Assembly (NCBI GenBank): GCA_028583405.1 | Contig: CM053257.1 | Location: 30,239,293-30,303,292 of the forward strand | Direction: 5' to 3' | DNA length: 64,000 nucleotides | DNA from: Pogonophryne albipinna | Taxonomy: Eukaryota > Chordata > Actinopteri > Perciformes > Artedidraconidae | Position numbers and translations under genes: made by a program | In this document: positions 1-22,363 of the stretch, piece by piece | Position numbering within the stretch: position 1 is the stretch's first letter | How the letters are laid out: every line of letters starts with the position of its first letter | Notes under the pieces: model-generated | Databases searched by the model: none | Seen by the model: the letters and a program-made list of their open reading frames with translations, nothing else | What the model was told of the DNA's origin: nothing

Positions 1-3000
1 AGCGCTTGGATGAGAGGGAGACTCAGAAATACATCCGTCAGTTGGTGCTGGCCGTTGAGCACCTGCACAGGGCGGGTGTAGTGCACAGGTAAATAAACAC
101 TTACAAATAATGAGCCATACACACATTGCTCTTCAAAGATAGAGCAGAATATAAATGTCTTTAGAAATATTGTCAGTGCCGTCCAAAGGGCTTTGTGCTA
201 TTTGTGGGTTGAAGCTGAATTTAATGATCCTCTTTCTCAAAGTGTATGTTAAGTCCGTATTGTGTTTGATTATATTTAGGGCAGAAAAAAACATGAACTG
301 CATCAGAATGAAATTCCAGATATACAATACACAAAGCTCTTCCCAGGAAAATTCTATTATTTGTCTGGGACTCTGGGAACTAAATTTCTATCATGGTGAG
401 AAGACCCATGTAGATAACTGTATAACAGGATTTATAAGGAGGGATCTGAAGGCACACAATAGACCCCGAAAATCACCCAGCGTGACCCACATTGAAACGG
501 GGGGTGTTGACCTCCCCTACTGCTTGTGCATTGTGTGATGATGTGTGGCTTAGATAAGTGTTAACACTGAATCTTTGTTTTACAGGGATCTGAAGATAGA
601 AAACCTCCTGTTGGATGAGCAGGACAACATAAAGCTCATAGGTAATTCAAACACTAACATTTACAGAAACAAACTCACCTCAAAACTCTCTTTCTATTAA
701 GAATACATTCAATAAATTCCTTTATAAACACACACACACTTCCCATAGCAAAGAACACGAACACTATTAAAACAGCTAATGCAAAAAGAAGGCCTTTCAT
801 TTCAGTTACTTTGCAAAATAAAAATATTTAAAGAGCCAAGAGCAAGGACAACATAAAGCTCATAGGTAACTCAAACACTAACATTTACATAAACAAACTC
901 ACCTCAAAACTGTCTGTCTATTACAAAGAAATGCAATTTATTTTCAGTATTTTCTTGCCTGACATCCCACGTGTTAAAGAGCCAAGAACAATTACACATC
1001 CTGTTAAATGCCTTACGAGCTCTCACCATAGTGCTAATCTGCTTCCATTTGTGTGTGTAACGCTTTGAAAGGGGCGACATGTTTAACAAGTGGCCTGAAA
1101 AGACGGTAATAAAACCCAGAAATAACATTCACCCCCCCCCCACCTCTTCTGTCCTTCAGATTTTGGCCTCAGTAACTGCGCAGGCATCCTGGGATACTCA
1201 GACCCCTTCAGCACGCAGTGTGGAAGTCCCGCCTACGCCGCCCCCGAGCTGCTCTCCAGGAAGAAGTACGGGCCCAAAGTGGATGTCTGGTCCATGTGAG
1301 TGTCTACTTCTTCCTTATAGAATGTATGTCTGTAAATATCAGTGTATTTAAATACACCTATTTCACATGCATTCTGAGCTGAAGTGTGTTTTTTGATCTT
1401 CCAGTGGTGTGAACATGTACGCCATGCTGACTGGGAATCTGCCGTTCACCGTGGAGCCCTTCAGTCTCCGAGCCCTGCACCAGAAGATGGTGGACAAGGA
1501 GATGAACCCTCTACCTCCCTCACTTTGCACAGGTAAAAACTCAACACATTAATGCACAACTGGTTAATAAATCCTCAACAGAAAAGCCTTTCCTAAAGTC
1601 AAGAACGAATGTATCAATCAACAAACTCATACCCTATAAATCACTTCATGGCACTGCAATCCCCCCCAGGGTAAAACTGACTGAATGAATGTGTTGACAA
1701 ATATATTCGACCTTAAATCAAGAACAACTCAGGTGATGTTTGACATGACGGGGAAAGAATGTTGTCGGTCCGGTGTCAGGGTGCCTAGAGAAGGAACATA
1801 GTTCATGATGAAATGTTTTGATAATAAGATGCTGGAATGAAATGGAGGTAATATTTCGTTGTGATTCTGTGGTTTGGATTTCCAAAATGCCTTAATGAAA
1901 TCTCTCTGACATAACATTTTGTGTTGGTCACTCAAGTCAAAAAACAAATTACAAAACTAAAGAAGTAGAGAGAGAACTATGCAATCAGATATGTCTTAAA
2001 TCAATAAAGGTCAATCTTCTTCTAAGTTAGACTCCTTGATTAGGACTCTATTACATTTGTTTGATATCCTCTTAAGAGAAATGCAGCCGTACTTAGAAGT
2101 AAGCAAACAGCTCAGTGAGTTAGAGGAAATAAAACCCTCGATGAGTGAAGGGGTGCAAATGCGCATATAAATCAAACTGGAACTGATTCCCCAATGACAA
2201 GCATTTCTAAAGAATGAACCTGTCAACTACGGCAGAATCCTTCCAGTCAATAATTTAACGCAATGGAAAATCTGAATGGTATTTCTGTATTGTTGAAATT
2301 CAAGAACATGGGTGGTAAGTAAAGAAAACTTCAGGTGAACCGTAATTGTGCAAGTTCATAATTAGAAACAGGTTTTACCCAACCGGTTCCTGTCAAGTCA
2401 CTGACAATGCATGAACAGTATATACATTTATAATTATGTGTACTGTTATTGTTATTTGCCTCAGGGTGACCTGTCAGAATTCCTGAGATTGCACGGCACA
2501 GTTCCTCCTAATCTTCCACTGAAGCCATTATACATTTGTAGAATTAGAATATATTTAATCAGCCATATTGAAGCTAATTATTCCTACTGAGCTTTAACTA
2601 ATATTCTGTAAAGCAAGGAAATAAAGGAAACATTTTCGCAGAGGAACAAAGGTGTGTTAATGCATCGCTGGAAATAGTGGCGCTCACCACCATTTCTGCT
2701 TGCGTCACGAGTCTCACTCTAATACCAATAACAGATGACTTAACCAGGTTATCAAATCAAATCAAATCAAGAAGTTGTATTGATATAGCACATTTATAAA
2801 CGATTTTTGGTCGAGCCAAAGTGCTGTACATATAATACAAATAGCCTACAGTAGAGACACTTTACAGCAAATACAACAGCACAGATTGTTCAGAATATCA
2901 GCATGAGAAAAACAACACCCTCTGTCCTTAGGTTATGTAACTTATTATTAAGAACCCAATGACAAGGATGTGTCATCTTATCCGTCTTATATTATCAAAG

Positions 3001-5943
3001 CGGATAAGGAGGGTGAAAGCCAAGTGTGTGCGTCACATTGCTGAAGAGAAATATGTAATGCAAAAATAAGTTTCAGTATTGACAAAACTTTGTTGACAAA
3101 ACAAGTTGAGGAAGCTTATGAATATTTATTCTCCCTCTTTCTGTCTTAGCTGCCATCTGTCTTCTGAAGAAGCTTCTTGAACCAGATCCAAACAAGCGTC
3201 CCAACATCCATCAAGTGATGGCAGATTCCTGGCTACAGCTGGCAAACAAGAACACAGGCACCCCGTACCTCAACAGGTAGGCTCACACACACTTAGAATT
3301 TGTATTTTGCTCATCTGTTTAAGCATGCATAGAGAAACCTTTTTGCCTTCAATGTTAAAGCATCACAAGGCATTAACTTTCTCTGTCTTCTGTATCCAGG
3401 ATCCACATTGAAGAGATAAACCACACAGTGTTGCTACATATGACGGAGAAGATGAACTACAAACACAGTGAGGTTCTGAGTGCCGTCCTCACCAACCGCG
3501 CCTGCCACACTCTGGCTGTCTACTTCCTCCTCAACAAGAAAATGAAGAGACTCTCTAAAAAATACAGGGTAAGGAGATCCTTGCTAACATCTGTGGAAAG
3601 TCTTTCTAATAACAGGGTGTTAAGGAAACATTGTTCAAAACATGGTGAAAACAGTCTGTCAAAAATATAAATCTGGACGGAAATGTTCGGATTTCCAAAG
3701 GGAGGTTCTTTGAGTAAATTAAAAATCAAGAACCTAAAGAATTGAACTATTCATATCTTAGACTGCACTGTAACTTTTATCGTTTAATGTTTATTTTATT
3801 AGCTTTTCTTTTTAATGACTGATTTTAAATGCCATTTTCTTAATGTCTTTCATTTTTTGTTTTTGTTTTAATGTTTCTTTTATTATCTTTTACTGTTTTT
3901 AAATGCCTTTGTCTGAATGTCTTTCATTTTTGTAAAGCACCTTGAATTGCCTGGTGCTGAAAGGTGCTATAAATAAACTTGCCTTGCCTTGCCTTCAATA
4001 TTTAAAAAAACCATAATAAAACTGGAATATCATAATGACCAACACATTGCCAAGTTAGTAAAAGAACAGGTTTTTCATAATTTGTGGTTTTGCCCTGTCT
4101 GTTTAGGAGATGCAGTCCCAAGAAAAGAAGAAAGGAGAAAAGCAGAAAAACGAATACTTCCAGACCCAGTGGAGGAAGCACGTCGACAAGCTCACCATCC
4201 CCCCCAAGCAGACGCCTGTTTACCTGGCTGTCGCAAAGGGGCAAAGCAAGGAGAAAAAACACCGAACAGGTGAGGGGTCAAATAAAGATAATAAGATACA
4301 GTATATGTGTTCCAAAAGTTCCCCTTTATTTATACAGTTATATATATATTATTATTATATAATATATACGTTGACTGAGCATGCATGTTCTTCACATTTA
4401 CATTACCAGTTCGTCTGTCCGATCCTCAATCCATCCATCCATCCACTCCTTCCTCCGTCCATCCATTTTTTCATCCATCCATCCATCCATCCATCCTTCC
4501 ATCCTTCCAACCACTCACCCATAAGAAGAAACATCCTGGTTGCCATTCAATCGTAGGCCAAACACAAAACTTTTTATAATTGAATTTAACTGATGTCCGC
4601 CAGATTAAATTACTAAACAGAATAGAACAGAAGTAAAGATATTCTAAGGAATTACTCTGAATTTAACACAGCAACACAGCAGCATAGTCAAATACATATT
4701 TCGTAAAAGACTGGGCCTGTGATTTTCAACAAATAATGATAGGTGGTCCTTAACACTACTTGTAGAAGTTATAATGAAAACGGGGGCAAAGCTCGAGCCT
4801 AAGCTTATTTTCCTATAAGAGGCACTGCCATGCCATTTTATAATATGTTTCTTAATGCTCTTAATGTCTTTCATTTTTGTAAAGCACTTGGAATTGCCTT
4901 GTGTTGAAAGGTGCTGTATGAATAAACTTGCCTTGTCTTGCCTTACTGTAAAGAAAAAGGCATAGGCTGTTCCAGATACAGCATGTCAGGTCAAGCCGGT
5001 GTTCACACGGATTAAATCTGTACTGAATGTTCTTGTTACATACTCACAGATGATGTAGAATGTAGACATGCAGGGACTCGGCTGAAAGTACATGCAGTTC
5101 TCACTTACTCACTTGTACATGCAGTGAAAAGAATGGAAATATGTGAGTGACAGTATTCCAAAACTTAAATTGCTTCTCATTTCCTCCTCAGGTATATTGC
5201 GTGCCTTAACTGGTGGCCATCGTAATTCACCTCTGGCCCCACCCGGAACAGTCGCCTCTTCCTCCATGGAATATCTCGAGATCCAACCTCTCTTTTCCAA
5301 CACCCCTAAGCAACGGAGGCGCTTGGCCACCCTCCCACAAGTCAATACGAGCCCCGAACACAACATCCCCGCCCCGCCGGCACCGTCACCGATCGGCATG
5401 CATTCCTTTGGCTCGCTCTCCAAAGCCGAGCAAATTGAAGACACCCCCAGCTCGCCCTGGTACAAGCTGACCAACGGGACCCTCTCCCCGCCCCGCCACG
5501 TCTCTGCCTTCCAGCCCGACTCCTCCTACTTGAAGAAGGCCACGATCCCGAGTCCTCCCGTCCTAATTGTCAACCCACAGCCCAAGAAGAGCATCTCGTC
5601 AGATTGGGGCGCATCTTCCGACACCAGCGGCAGCCCGCCCAGCACCATAGGGAGCCCCCCAGGGAGCTCGGCATTCAGCCCTCCGAAGTCCGCCTTCAGT
5701 GCCCTCAACCCCACCTCAGCATTCAGCCCTCCTTCCTACAACAGCAGCAGCAGCGATCCAGACAGCCCGACGCACCGCAGCAAGTTCCCCTCCATGGGAA
5801 TCGGACAGATCCTAAAGAAGAAAGTCCAACTGCAGCCGTTCTCCTTCCGGCCAGAACAAGTGGTTGAGGAAGTGGTGTCCCCCCCTCCTTACCCCATGCA
5901 GACTCTCCTCTGTGCTTCAGGTGCACTTAAGACCCTTTGCTGA
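1..5943 (+). CDS. HUNK: HUNK, hormonally up-regulated Neu-associated kinase (3' part, 8 exons)
   Basis: Serine/threonine kinase of the SNF1/AMPK-related family; the 5' half lies outside the window. Exons read from splice sites: 1-88, 586-641, 1160-1295, 1405-1532, 3150-3276, 3400-3568, 4107-4269, 5192-5943; all phases join to give 538 codons plus TGA. The first exon enters the kinase domain just before the catalytic loop: [10 protein letters not shown] is split over the first intron, DFG follows in exons 2-3, and the activation segment ends in AYAAPELL, so all visible catalytic residues are present and the kinase should be active. Kinase subdomains X-XI follow (exons 4-5). The last exon is a long Ser/Pro-rich tail (5192-5943) with no globular domain that I recognise. 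Human HUNK is about 714 aa, so roughly a quarter is missing upstream. The family call is firm because the tail and the [12 protein letters not shown] segment are HUNK-like; another SNF1-related kinase is less likely. Confidence 0.93.
3926..3996 (+). repeat. LINE-type 3' tail ending in (TTGCC)n
   Basis: The sequence GTAAAGCACCTTGAATTGCC, then AAAGGTGCTATAAATAAA, then repeated TTGCC is the typical 3' end of teleost L2/CR1/RTE-like LINEs or the SINEs that borrow their tails. It lies in the HUNK intron between exons 3400-3568 and 4107-4269. Confidence 0.6.
4425..4505 (+). repeat. (ATCC)n microsatellite
   Basis: Imperfect tetranucleotide tract, TCCATCCATCC and variants, inside the last HUNK intron. 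Apparent reading frames over it are low-complexity. Confidence 0.8.
4866..4947 (+). repeat. Second LINE-type 3' tail ending in (TTGCC)n
   Basis: Near-identical to the tail at 3926-3996 (TTTTTGTAAAGCACTTGGAATTGCC, then AATAAACTTGCC repeats) but in the next HUNK intron. Two copies less than 1 kb apart in adjacent introns of one gene are probably independent insertions of one family, or one 5'-truncated pair. Confidence 0.55.
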
Positions 5944-7540
5944 GGGGTACATGGCAAGAATAAAAAAAAAAGTAAAGACAGACTGAACTCAAGGCCCCTC
6001 TCAACATTTGATAAGTTGGAGAGGTCTTCCAGAGTGGCCTTTTGAACTGTGAACTGTCCCTTTATTGCAACTGAGCAACTTTTCAAGACAGACTTGAAAA
6101 AAAAAGAAGGATAAAAAGGAGGTTTGAGTGACAGTAACAAATTGTGTATCTCTAGTCTCCACTATCATAATGTAATAAGAAGTGATGACGCTGAGAATAT
6201 GAGATTGGAAACGGATCCTTAAGCAATGAATTAACCTCACTGTGGCCTAGATACAGAGTGGACATGGGACGTGATGTAAAACACACGCATGCACACACAC
6301 ACACACACACACACACGCAAAACACTGTATTATAAACTGAGTTAAGAGGTACTCTCTTATGTAATATTGCTGTAACTGGTTACTAATTGAGCCGTAGACT
6401 GATTCTCACCAGCTAACAGACCCCAACTCTTACCCTTACCTTGATTACATGTTTAAATGTTTTGTCTCTGTGAAAACACTCTCTAAAAACCCGTTGACCT
6501 CCAGCCAGCTGCCACTGTATCCTCAAAGCTGACTGGACGATGAAGCTCACCGCACTATTCCTTGAAACCAAAACCAGTAGTAACAATACATGTTTGTACC
6601 ATCTCTTACCTCACTGCATTATTCATACTTTAATGTAAAACAGCAGTCAATTGTGACTTGCTTGTGTGGATTTTGCCACAGTGTTGCAGTGTCCGAGCGT
6701 TAGTGCCATTAGTATCCACACACCGAGACAGAAATAGACACAGAGAGAAGAGTCCTCCTCTCATCTTTTATAGCAGTCTCATAAACTATCACTCAACACT
6801 GATAATAACTCACAGCTATAACCTTTTATATACTAGTGTTACATCATCTCTACGACCCACAGGGAAACTGTCTTCGTAATGACTTTCACAGCCTGTTCAT
6901 AGTAAGCTTTGAGAACAAAAAATAAATATAAAAAATAAAGAATCAAAAGCCTTATGAAACTTGTGAACCTCGCCAAAGGCTGAGGTAATGAACGTGGGAG
7001 AATCGTGTAACATCCATGAAAATAATTCACTTCCTTTTGTCTTAATGATGTAGTTTGTGCAATAGTCTTAAGTGTTAACTGCAATGATGAGTATTTGCCA
7101 AGAGCTCTCTGAGAGTAACCTGAAAGTTGTGCTTGTAAATAACAGTACGACTCGTGTCACGTATTCAGTTTGGTACAAAGGGGTTTACATTTTTTTTGTA
7201 GAACCGACATATTTGCACCTTTGCTCCATAAAACAATTTGACAAAAAGGCTTCCACTGGCACATGAGGCTTCTCACTGTTAAGATCATATTGAATCTCTT
7301 CCTGTCTAAATGAAAAAAATTGCATGCAAAGTTTCACGAGTCCAACTGTACGGTGAACATTTGAAATGACGTCTTTTTACCTTTTTTGTGGTTGATACTG
7401 AGATTGATACAGACTTGAGGGGGGGTGGTCTTTTGTAAGATTTTGTAATGGAGGGTTTTGTTTGAGTGTCGAGAGATTTCTATGCTGTATAAAGTATTTT
7501 AAATATTTATACTAAATCCATTATGTGTCTGTCTGTTCTT
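5944..7540 (+). other. Probable 3' untranslated region of HUNK
   Basis: This sequence directly follows the HUNK stop codon and is AT-rich, without a plausible reading frame. A short CA run lies near 6294-6316. AATAAA hexamers occur at 6921-6926 and 6934-6939, and TATAAAG-type AT-rich sequence lies near 7485-7520. The true end cannot be fixed from sequence; the outer limit given is a guess. Confidence 0.4.
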
Positions 7541-7929
7541 TTCCATGTCTGGCTTTCTCTACATGTGCACACATGCCAACATACAACTTTTGATTAGCTG
7601 AAAAAACATAGAATTAATCCACTTGAATAACTATAATTAGGTAAATAATTTCACAGAATCTTGATAATTTATGTGTAATTTACACAATGCCTGTGGCGTG
7701 TGATTTATTCCTAAAGCTCTCAGCTGCAGGAGCACTTAATACAATTTGTTCTCTGCTGTGGAAGGGGTCTATGTTACTTTACAACCTCAATGTGCCACTT
7801 GTCTCGCATACCATATACATTTCCCACGGGAAACCTGTGGTGGGTAAAAAAAGAAAAAAAACACACCCTTGGAACAGCTGAAGGATCTTTAGGACTACAT
7901 ACACACATATCACGACCCCTCCCTCTTTA

Positions 7930-8080
<151 letters not shown>

Positions 8081-9124
8081 CTACTCAGCTGTGGCCCCCA
8101 TCATAAACCCCTTTGGGTGACACGAGACAAAGAAGGGGGATCACCAGAGCTCTGAGACAAACACCCGGGCACAGGACAACACAAACAGGGCTGTCCGATT
8201 AATCGCCGTGGCTAAGCCGGTAAAAGCCAAGGGGCAAGAGTGGCTCAAAAATGCATTAAAACCGGAGCCTTTTGTTTACCAAAAACAGACAGACAGTTAT
8301 TGAAAATCCCCAGGCGGTCTGGGGTACTGTGGCTTAACCACAGCGCAGGGCGAAAGGATAGCGTACGCCATGGGGTGTGTACAGATCATACCTGTAATGA
8401 GCTTATTTGGGGGACACCTGTGAACACACACACACTAACCACTGACCAGGAGGAGCTACTAAAAATGAGGTGTTTACGTTTAAGGAAACATATCCATGTG
8501 GTGATGAGGACTATTTTTGTAACCATTTCAAAAGACTGCATAATCGCAGAAGAGTAATCAGTGTTTAGATTGTTTTCCATTTATAAAGCAGAAAATAAAA
8601 AATACATAATAATATATTATTGGAAATAATAATATAATTTGTTTAATTTGAGGATTTGCTGCTTCCATCTGTTATCAAGGTCAAATTCAAATATTTAGCA
8701 TGGACAAAAAAAATACTTGTCACTCCATAAATGTAATTGCCATTTTCATTACCTTTGCACATTTTATATATTACATTATGAATGGAAGATGCTTCAGACA
8801 GACTTATTAATAATGAAAATGTAAGAAAGAATTGCAGTATAAGTCTGCATTTTTGAGGATTCTGATTGCGGAGCGGAGGCAATTGTTTTTATTAATATGT
8901 AATCTTAGGTAGCATTATTGGAGGAATCCATACTGAAGAGATCAAGAAAGCAAATTATTTTCCTTGACCCACAGATTATTTTTGACGTTAATCTGTGTGT
9001 AAACAGGTCAAGTAACAATGACAAATCCTGTGATAAACAAACACCTCTGATGCCGTCCCACCAGGGGCAATACGCCGAAATCTTTCACATTAATCATATC
9101 AGGGGACTTTTAATATTGTAGGCT

Positions 9125-9437
9125 ATATCATAACCTCCTATCCATCCCCACCCGCATCAATCACCGGACCTGGGGGGACAGAGCCTTCTCCGTCGCTGCC
9201 CCCTTCCTCTGGAACTCACTCCCAGACTGCACCATGACCTCACCACCTTCAAAACACTTACAAAAACTCACCTCTTCAATCTGGCTTTTAATGTGTGATT
9301 GTTTTTGTATTGCTTGATTTTAATTTGACTTTAATATATTTATTTGTTGTTCTTTTCTTCTCTTTTCACTATAGCTGTAAAGCGTCTTTGAGCACCTCTA
9401 AAAGCGCTAACAAAATAAATCTATTATTATTATTATA
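9125..9437 (+). mobile_element. 5'-truncated L2-like LINE 3' end
   Basis: Translation of about 9140-9290 gives TWGDRAFSVAAPFLWNSLP, followed by a short Ser/Leu-rich end. This matches the C-terminal end of the Maui/L2-type reverse transcriptase ORF seen intact at 37591-39192 (RGDRAFSSVAPRLWNDLPP). It is followed by GTAAAGCGTCTTTGAGCACC and an ATT-rich tail ending about 9437. Only the last part of ORF2 and the 3' UTR remain, so this is a dead insertion. Confidence 0.75.
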
Positions 9438-10540
9438 AAATATTAGAAAGCAGTAAGTAGCCTATCAGATTCCCCAAAACTATTTCCGAAATATTTGGGA
9501 TGCTGGGTGAAAATAATCTGTTAATATTGTTGTATTAATATGAAATTTCTTCTGATTACAATGATTGTCATCACAAATTGACAAACGTTGAGTTTAGATT
9601 GAGACCCATAATCAATACGAGGGCCAAAATATGCTTAATATTTGAGAAAAGTGGACTTTTTTTACACTATCAAAATCAGTTTTTCATATTTAAATCACCT
9701 TTAACGACAGGCCATACTGACCACTTTACATTAGGATACTATTTCTGCCAGTCTGTTCAGGCTTAGATCCTGATGACACTAATCCTGTTTTCAGTCTCCA
9801 TCTCGTCACATATATGCACACACACTCACACTAGGGTGTCACTGGCAACGGGCCGAGCCTTTGTGTCTGAGAAAAACAGACTAATTAACCTGCTTCACAG
9901 TGCCGTACACCATGGAGTGTGCATCTCCACCACACGCTGAAAATCTGAGCATCCTGATTCAACCGCACAGAACAACTCCCTTCCCCACACACGCAGAGGA
10001 AGAGGAGTAGAGAGTCTTCCTGACAGACACCGATGTACACAAAGACGTGTGGTAAATAAACAAGCAGATGTTTCTAATGAAGGTGACTCAGAGGGGATTT
10101 GGGTTATTTTGTGACTGACTAGCCGTCGATCCTGTTTCGATCTCAGACACAGATGAAGGTGATTAATGAAAAGAGAAGGCTGTGGCTTATCAGAGAGTTC
10201 ACGCTTCGCCCATGAGGTGCCGTTAGTAAAGCAAGACTGGGATACGTTTTCTTGACCCCGAGATCACGTTACACACCCACTGATTCCCGAGATTAACTTG
10301 AGAAATGTACCCTTCCAGACGGAGGGGTTCAGTAATTGACCTGCCGTCTAATCTGTGCCACACAAACAGAAAGATGACGATGAGACCAGACTGTCTTAAT
10401 GACTTTAGACTTAAAAAGAAGATTCTGGTGAAACATGTCAAGCAACCAGCCATGTGAGGAAAAGTAGAGGAGATCAATTAGGTCAGAAATTGGGTTCACT
10501 ACCACATTAAGGTAGTTTAAAAATAATAATAAAGTTTAAT

Positions 10541-10735
10541 TACATTACATGTCACTTGTTAGACGCTTTTATCCAAAGCGACTTAGATACTCAATACTGT
10601 GGGCAATCCCCACAGGAGCAATTTGGGGTGAAGTGTCTCAGGGACACAACGACATGCTGACTGCAGTGGGGTTTGAACCTGTGACCCCCTGATCCGAACT
10701 CCAACGCACAACCCACTGCACAACACGCCTCCCTT
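10541..10735 (-). mobile_element. Antisense tRNA-derived SINE-like repeat
   Basis: Read on the minus strand, an A-box-like segment (about 10700-10730) is followed by a B-box-like GGTTCAAACC (about 10672-10682), then a tail ending in the teleost dispersed motif whose plus-strand form is GACGCTTTTATCCAAAGCGA (about 10562-10581). This arrangement is that of a Pol III SINE. The exact family is not resolved. Confidence 0.6.
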
Positions 10736-13524
10736 TAATATCATATTTGGAAACATAAATGAGGATTAAACTCCCTATAAAGGATACTTGATATGATTCA
10801 TAAAACATTTTTTACGTAAAGACACTTGTTTATAACCTTGGAAATAACACAAATGATACAATTGAGCTGAAAAAGGGCGTCTTGCCCGAATGTCCATGAG
10901 TCAAACAAACTAATTGGAGTTCTGTCCTAAACTTTCCTTTTCGTAATTAAGATAAGATAAGATGGTACTATATTGATCCCAATTTGGGAAATTGTTTTTG
11001 TTGCAGCAGCATAAAATTACTGGAGCTGAAATGCACGTGCACAGCGCATGTGAATAATAACAATCAGAGAGTGTCATGGAACATTAAAAGAAAACAGGGT
11101 TAATATAATAAAGAGTTAACCCAGAAACTGGTCATAAACAAGCATGAGCAAACATTACCAACTGGTGGGGTGGGGTCCTGTTGTCAGGGGGAAACCAAAT
11201 CAAACGTTGGGAGGGCAGAACATTGCAGTTAAATCAAATAAAAGAGTACTGATTAAACCCTGTATAACTGAAATGATGGTTGTTTTTCCATTTTTCAATT
11301 GACAACACCTAAAGATGAGGAATCCCTTTCCTCATTGCTCACTTTGTTACAAGTCTCTAAAAGCCCTAAAACAGAAACATTTTCTCTCACACAAAATAAT
11401 CCTTTCATTTCTGGGGAAAAAACAACATATTTTGTAAGTTGGCAAACAGGTGGCACTCCTTTAGATATTTTTGCTCTCAAAAACAAGATCAGAAATGCAA
11501 TCAAAGAGCAGAGCTCAGCCAATAGGATCTCAGTGTCTGTGGCAACAGCAGCATCAGGGTGAGCAGCCATTGGTTCCATGTTTCACACAGGGAAAGCTGT
11601 AATTGGCTGATAGCGTGCCGAGGCTTCATTGCCTCCATGGCAACATTGCTTCCTTATTGCTTGGGTAAGGTGAAAAGGAGGGAAAGAGGGGAGGCGACTC
11701 TCACTCAGACACTACCTCTGCATTATTCATCCTTTGTCCCAGAGTGCTTGTAGAATGTGTGTTGATGCACCGACTGATGCATGTGTGTGTTTCTACACTC
11801 GTCTTGGTTTGACTGGTGATTGGTTGAGAGTTAAGTGGTGAATGGGGAGAAACCGGTGCAATCATTTCACTCAGAAGTGCAATGCATCCAGCAACACCAG
11901 GTCTATATATAAAACAGCTAAATGAGTTCAGAGAACATTCAGTGAGTGCTGACTTTAAAACACAGCTACTAGCATTCAAGCTTAATTGCTGTGAATGGAG
12001 CGCACAAACAGGGAGACCATTAAACATGAGCATCTCCCAGGATGCAACAGTGCACATCTGGGCAGTGGACCAGCCGGGAGCATACACTCTCAGCGCAGGA
12101 TGCACCTCAGGGAGGACTGGATAAAGACAACAACACCACCAGCAACAACAGAAACCACGCCGGCTTGTTTGTTGTTGTTTTGACTGTTGTTTTTTTCCCA
12201 GCAGTTGAGGGAGGGGATAATAAGAGGGAGGGAGAAAGATGGGCAAGGGTGGGGTTAGCAGAGAGAAAAACATCACACAGAGATTAGGGTGTGTGTTCAC
12301 TAAGGACTCCTCCCCCATGTAAGTCTGAGCATGAGCGGGGGATAACGTCTGTTGACAGGCGTGCCGGCCAGCGAGCTGGATGGCTGTTCCTCCGGCGGTG
12401 CACACGGTGACGAGATGGCAACAGGCACTCAGCGTAGCACGTGCTCTCAGTTGCCATCGCAACCTGCCCTTGGATACAGCGTGCTGGTTGGCCGTTTCAA
12501 ACTGTTGTTGTTCTGCGAGGCTGATGAAACCTCGTGGGTGAGGGAGGGCAAGCGGTACAGCATGTCTCCGCTTTCCCGCCTGCTAGAAAGTGTTGCTAGG
12601 CACATTAGAGGTCAGTTGGTAAACAAACTCTCAGCCCTTAACACTCCCTTGACCCCAAACACCTTAAACATGCCGTTTAACTCCTAAGTCCAATGAATAC
12701 TTCTAATTAGAGACAAAGCAGGACGGGCCAATGATCCAAACTATCTTCTGGCACAAAGTCAAAGAAACATTTACAAATATGAACCTGATAATTGTCTTAT
12801 TTGGTTTAACACTTTATGTAAAAATGACATTAAAATGCATTTTGAAAATAATATCCTTTTTTTTTGGAAACAGTTGAATACTTTATTATACAAAAAATAA
12901 AAACAAATTGGTCATATTGGAAAAAAAGGCAGAGTTTAGTCTGGATAATTCCTAAATTAAAGAATTGCAAAAGATTTAAGGGATGCAGCTCAAATTAAAA
13001 TCTGTGTATTTTCCAATACAAATTAATCAAATGCTGTTAACATGTGACCACAACATGGAGATGAAAAAGCATATATCCAGCAATCCTTAAGGGCTCTTTG
13101 CTTTTAGGAAGAGAGGAACAAAGAAAAAGTGTGTGGGGCTTGGAGCGGCCAGATCAATACGACGTTGTGCTGACTCTGCAGACTGCCTGATGAAATCCTG
13201 CACAAATAAACATTCTGCTCAGTGTACATTCACTCTGCACCACAACAGGCGGAGAACATTGTGCCACGAGCCACAGGAGCTGAGGTGACAACATTGATTG
13301 ATTACATGTGCAGACGGTCTTTGTTTCACCGTCGGGAATGCCGGAGAGGTGTGTGAGAGAGTGTTTACATACAAGGTGAAGCTAGTACAGTATGTATTAC
13401 TGAAGGAATGTGGTCCAGATGAAATGTAGTGGAGGAAGCAATAATGTAAAAGGTAGGGGCGAGGAGTCACGTTCAACACCTGGACATAGCTCCCACCGAG
13501 ACACGTTGACGTTTATCCCTCGCA

Positions 13525-22363
<8,839 letters not shown>

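Noticed and set aside
5109..6140. Antisense frames over the last HUNK exon
   Set aside because: Shadows of the GC-rich HUNK coding exon on the other strand.
11701..12462. 253-codon minus-strand frame
   Set aside because: No recognisable domain, low-quality composition (Cys/Ser/Gln-rich), no splice context, opposite-strand frames of similar quality. Most likely chance.
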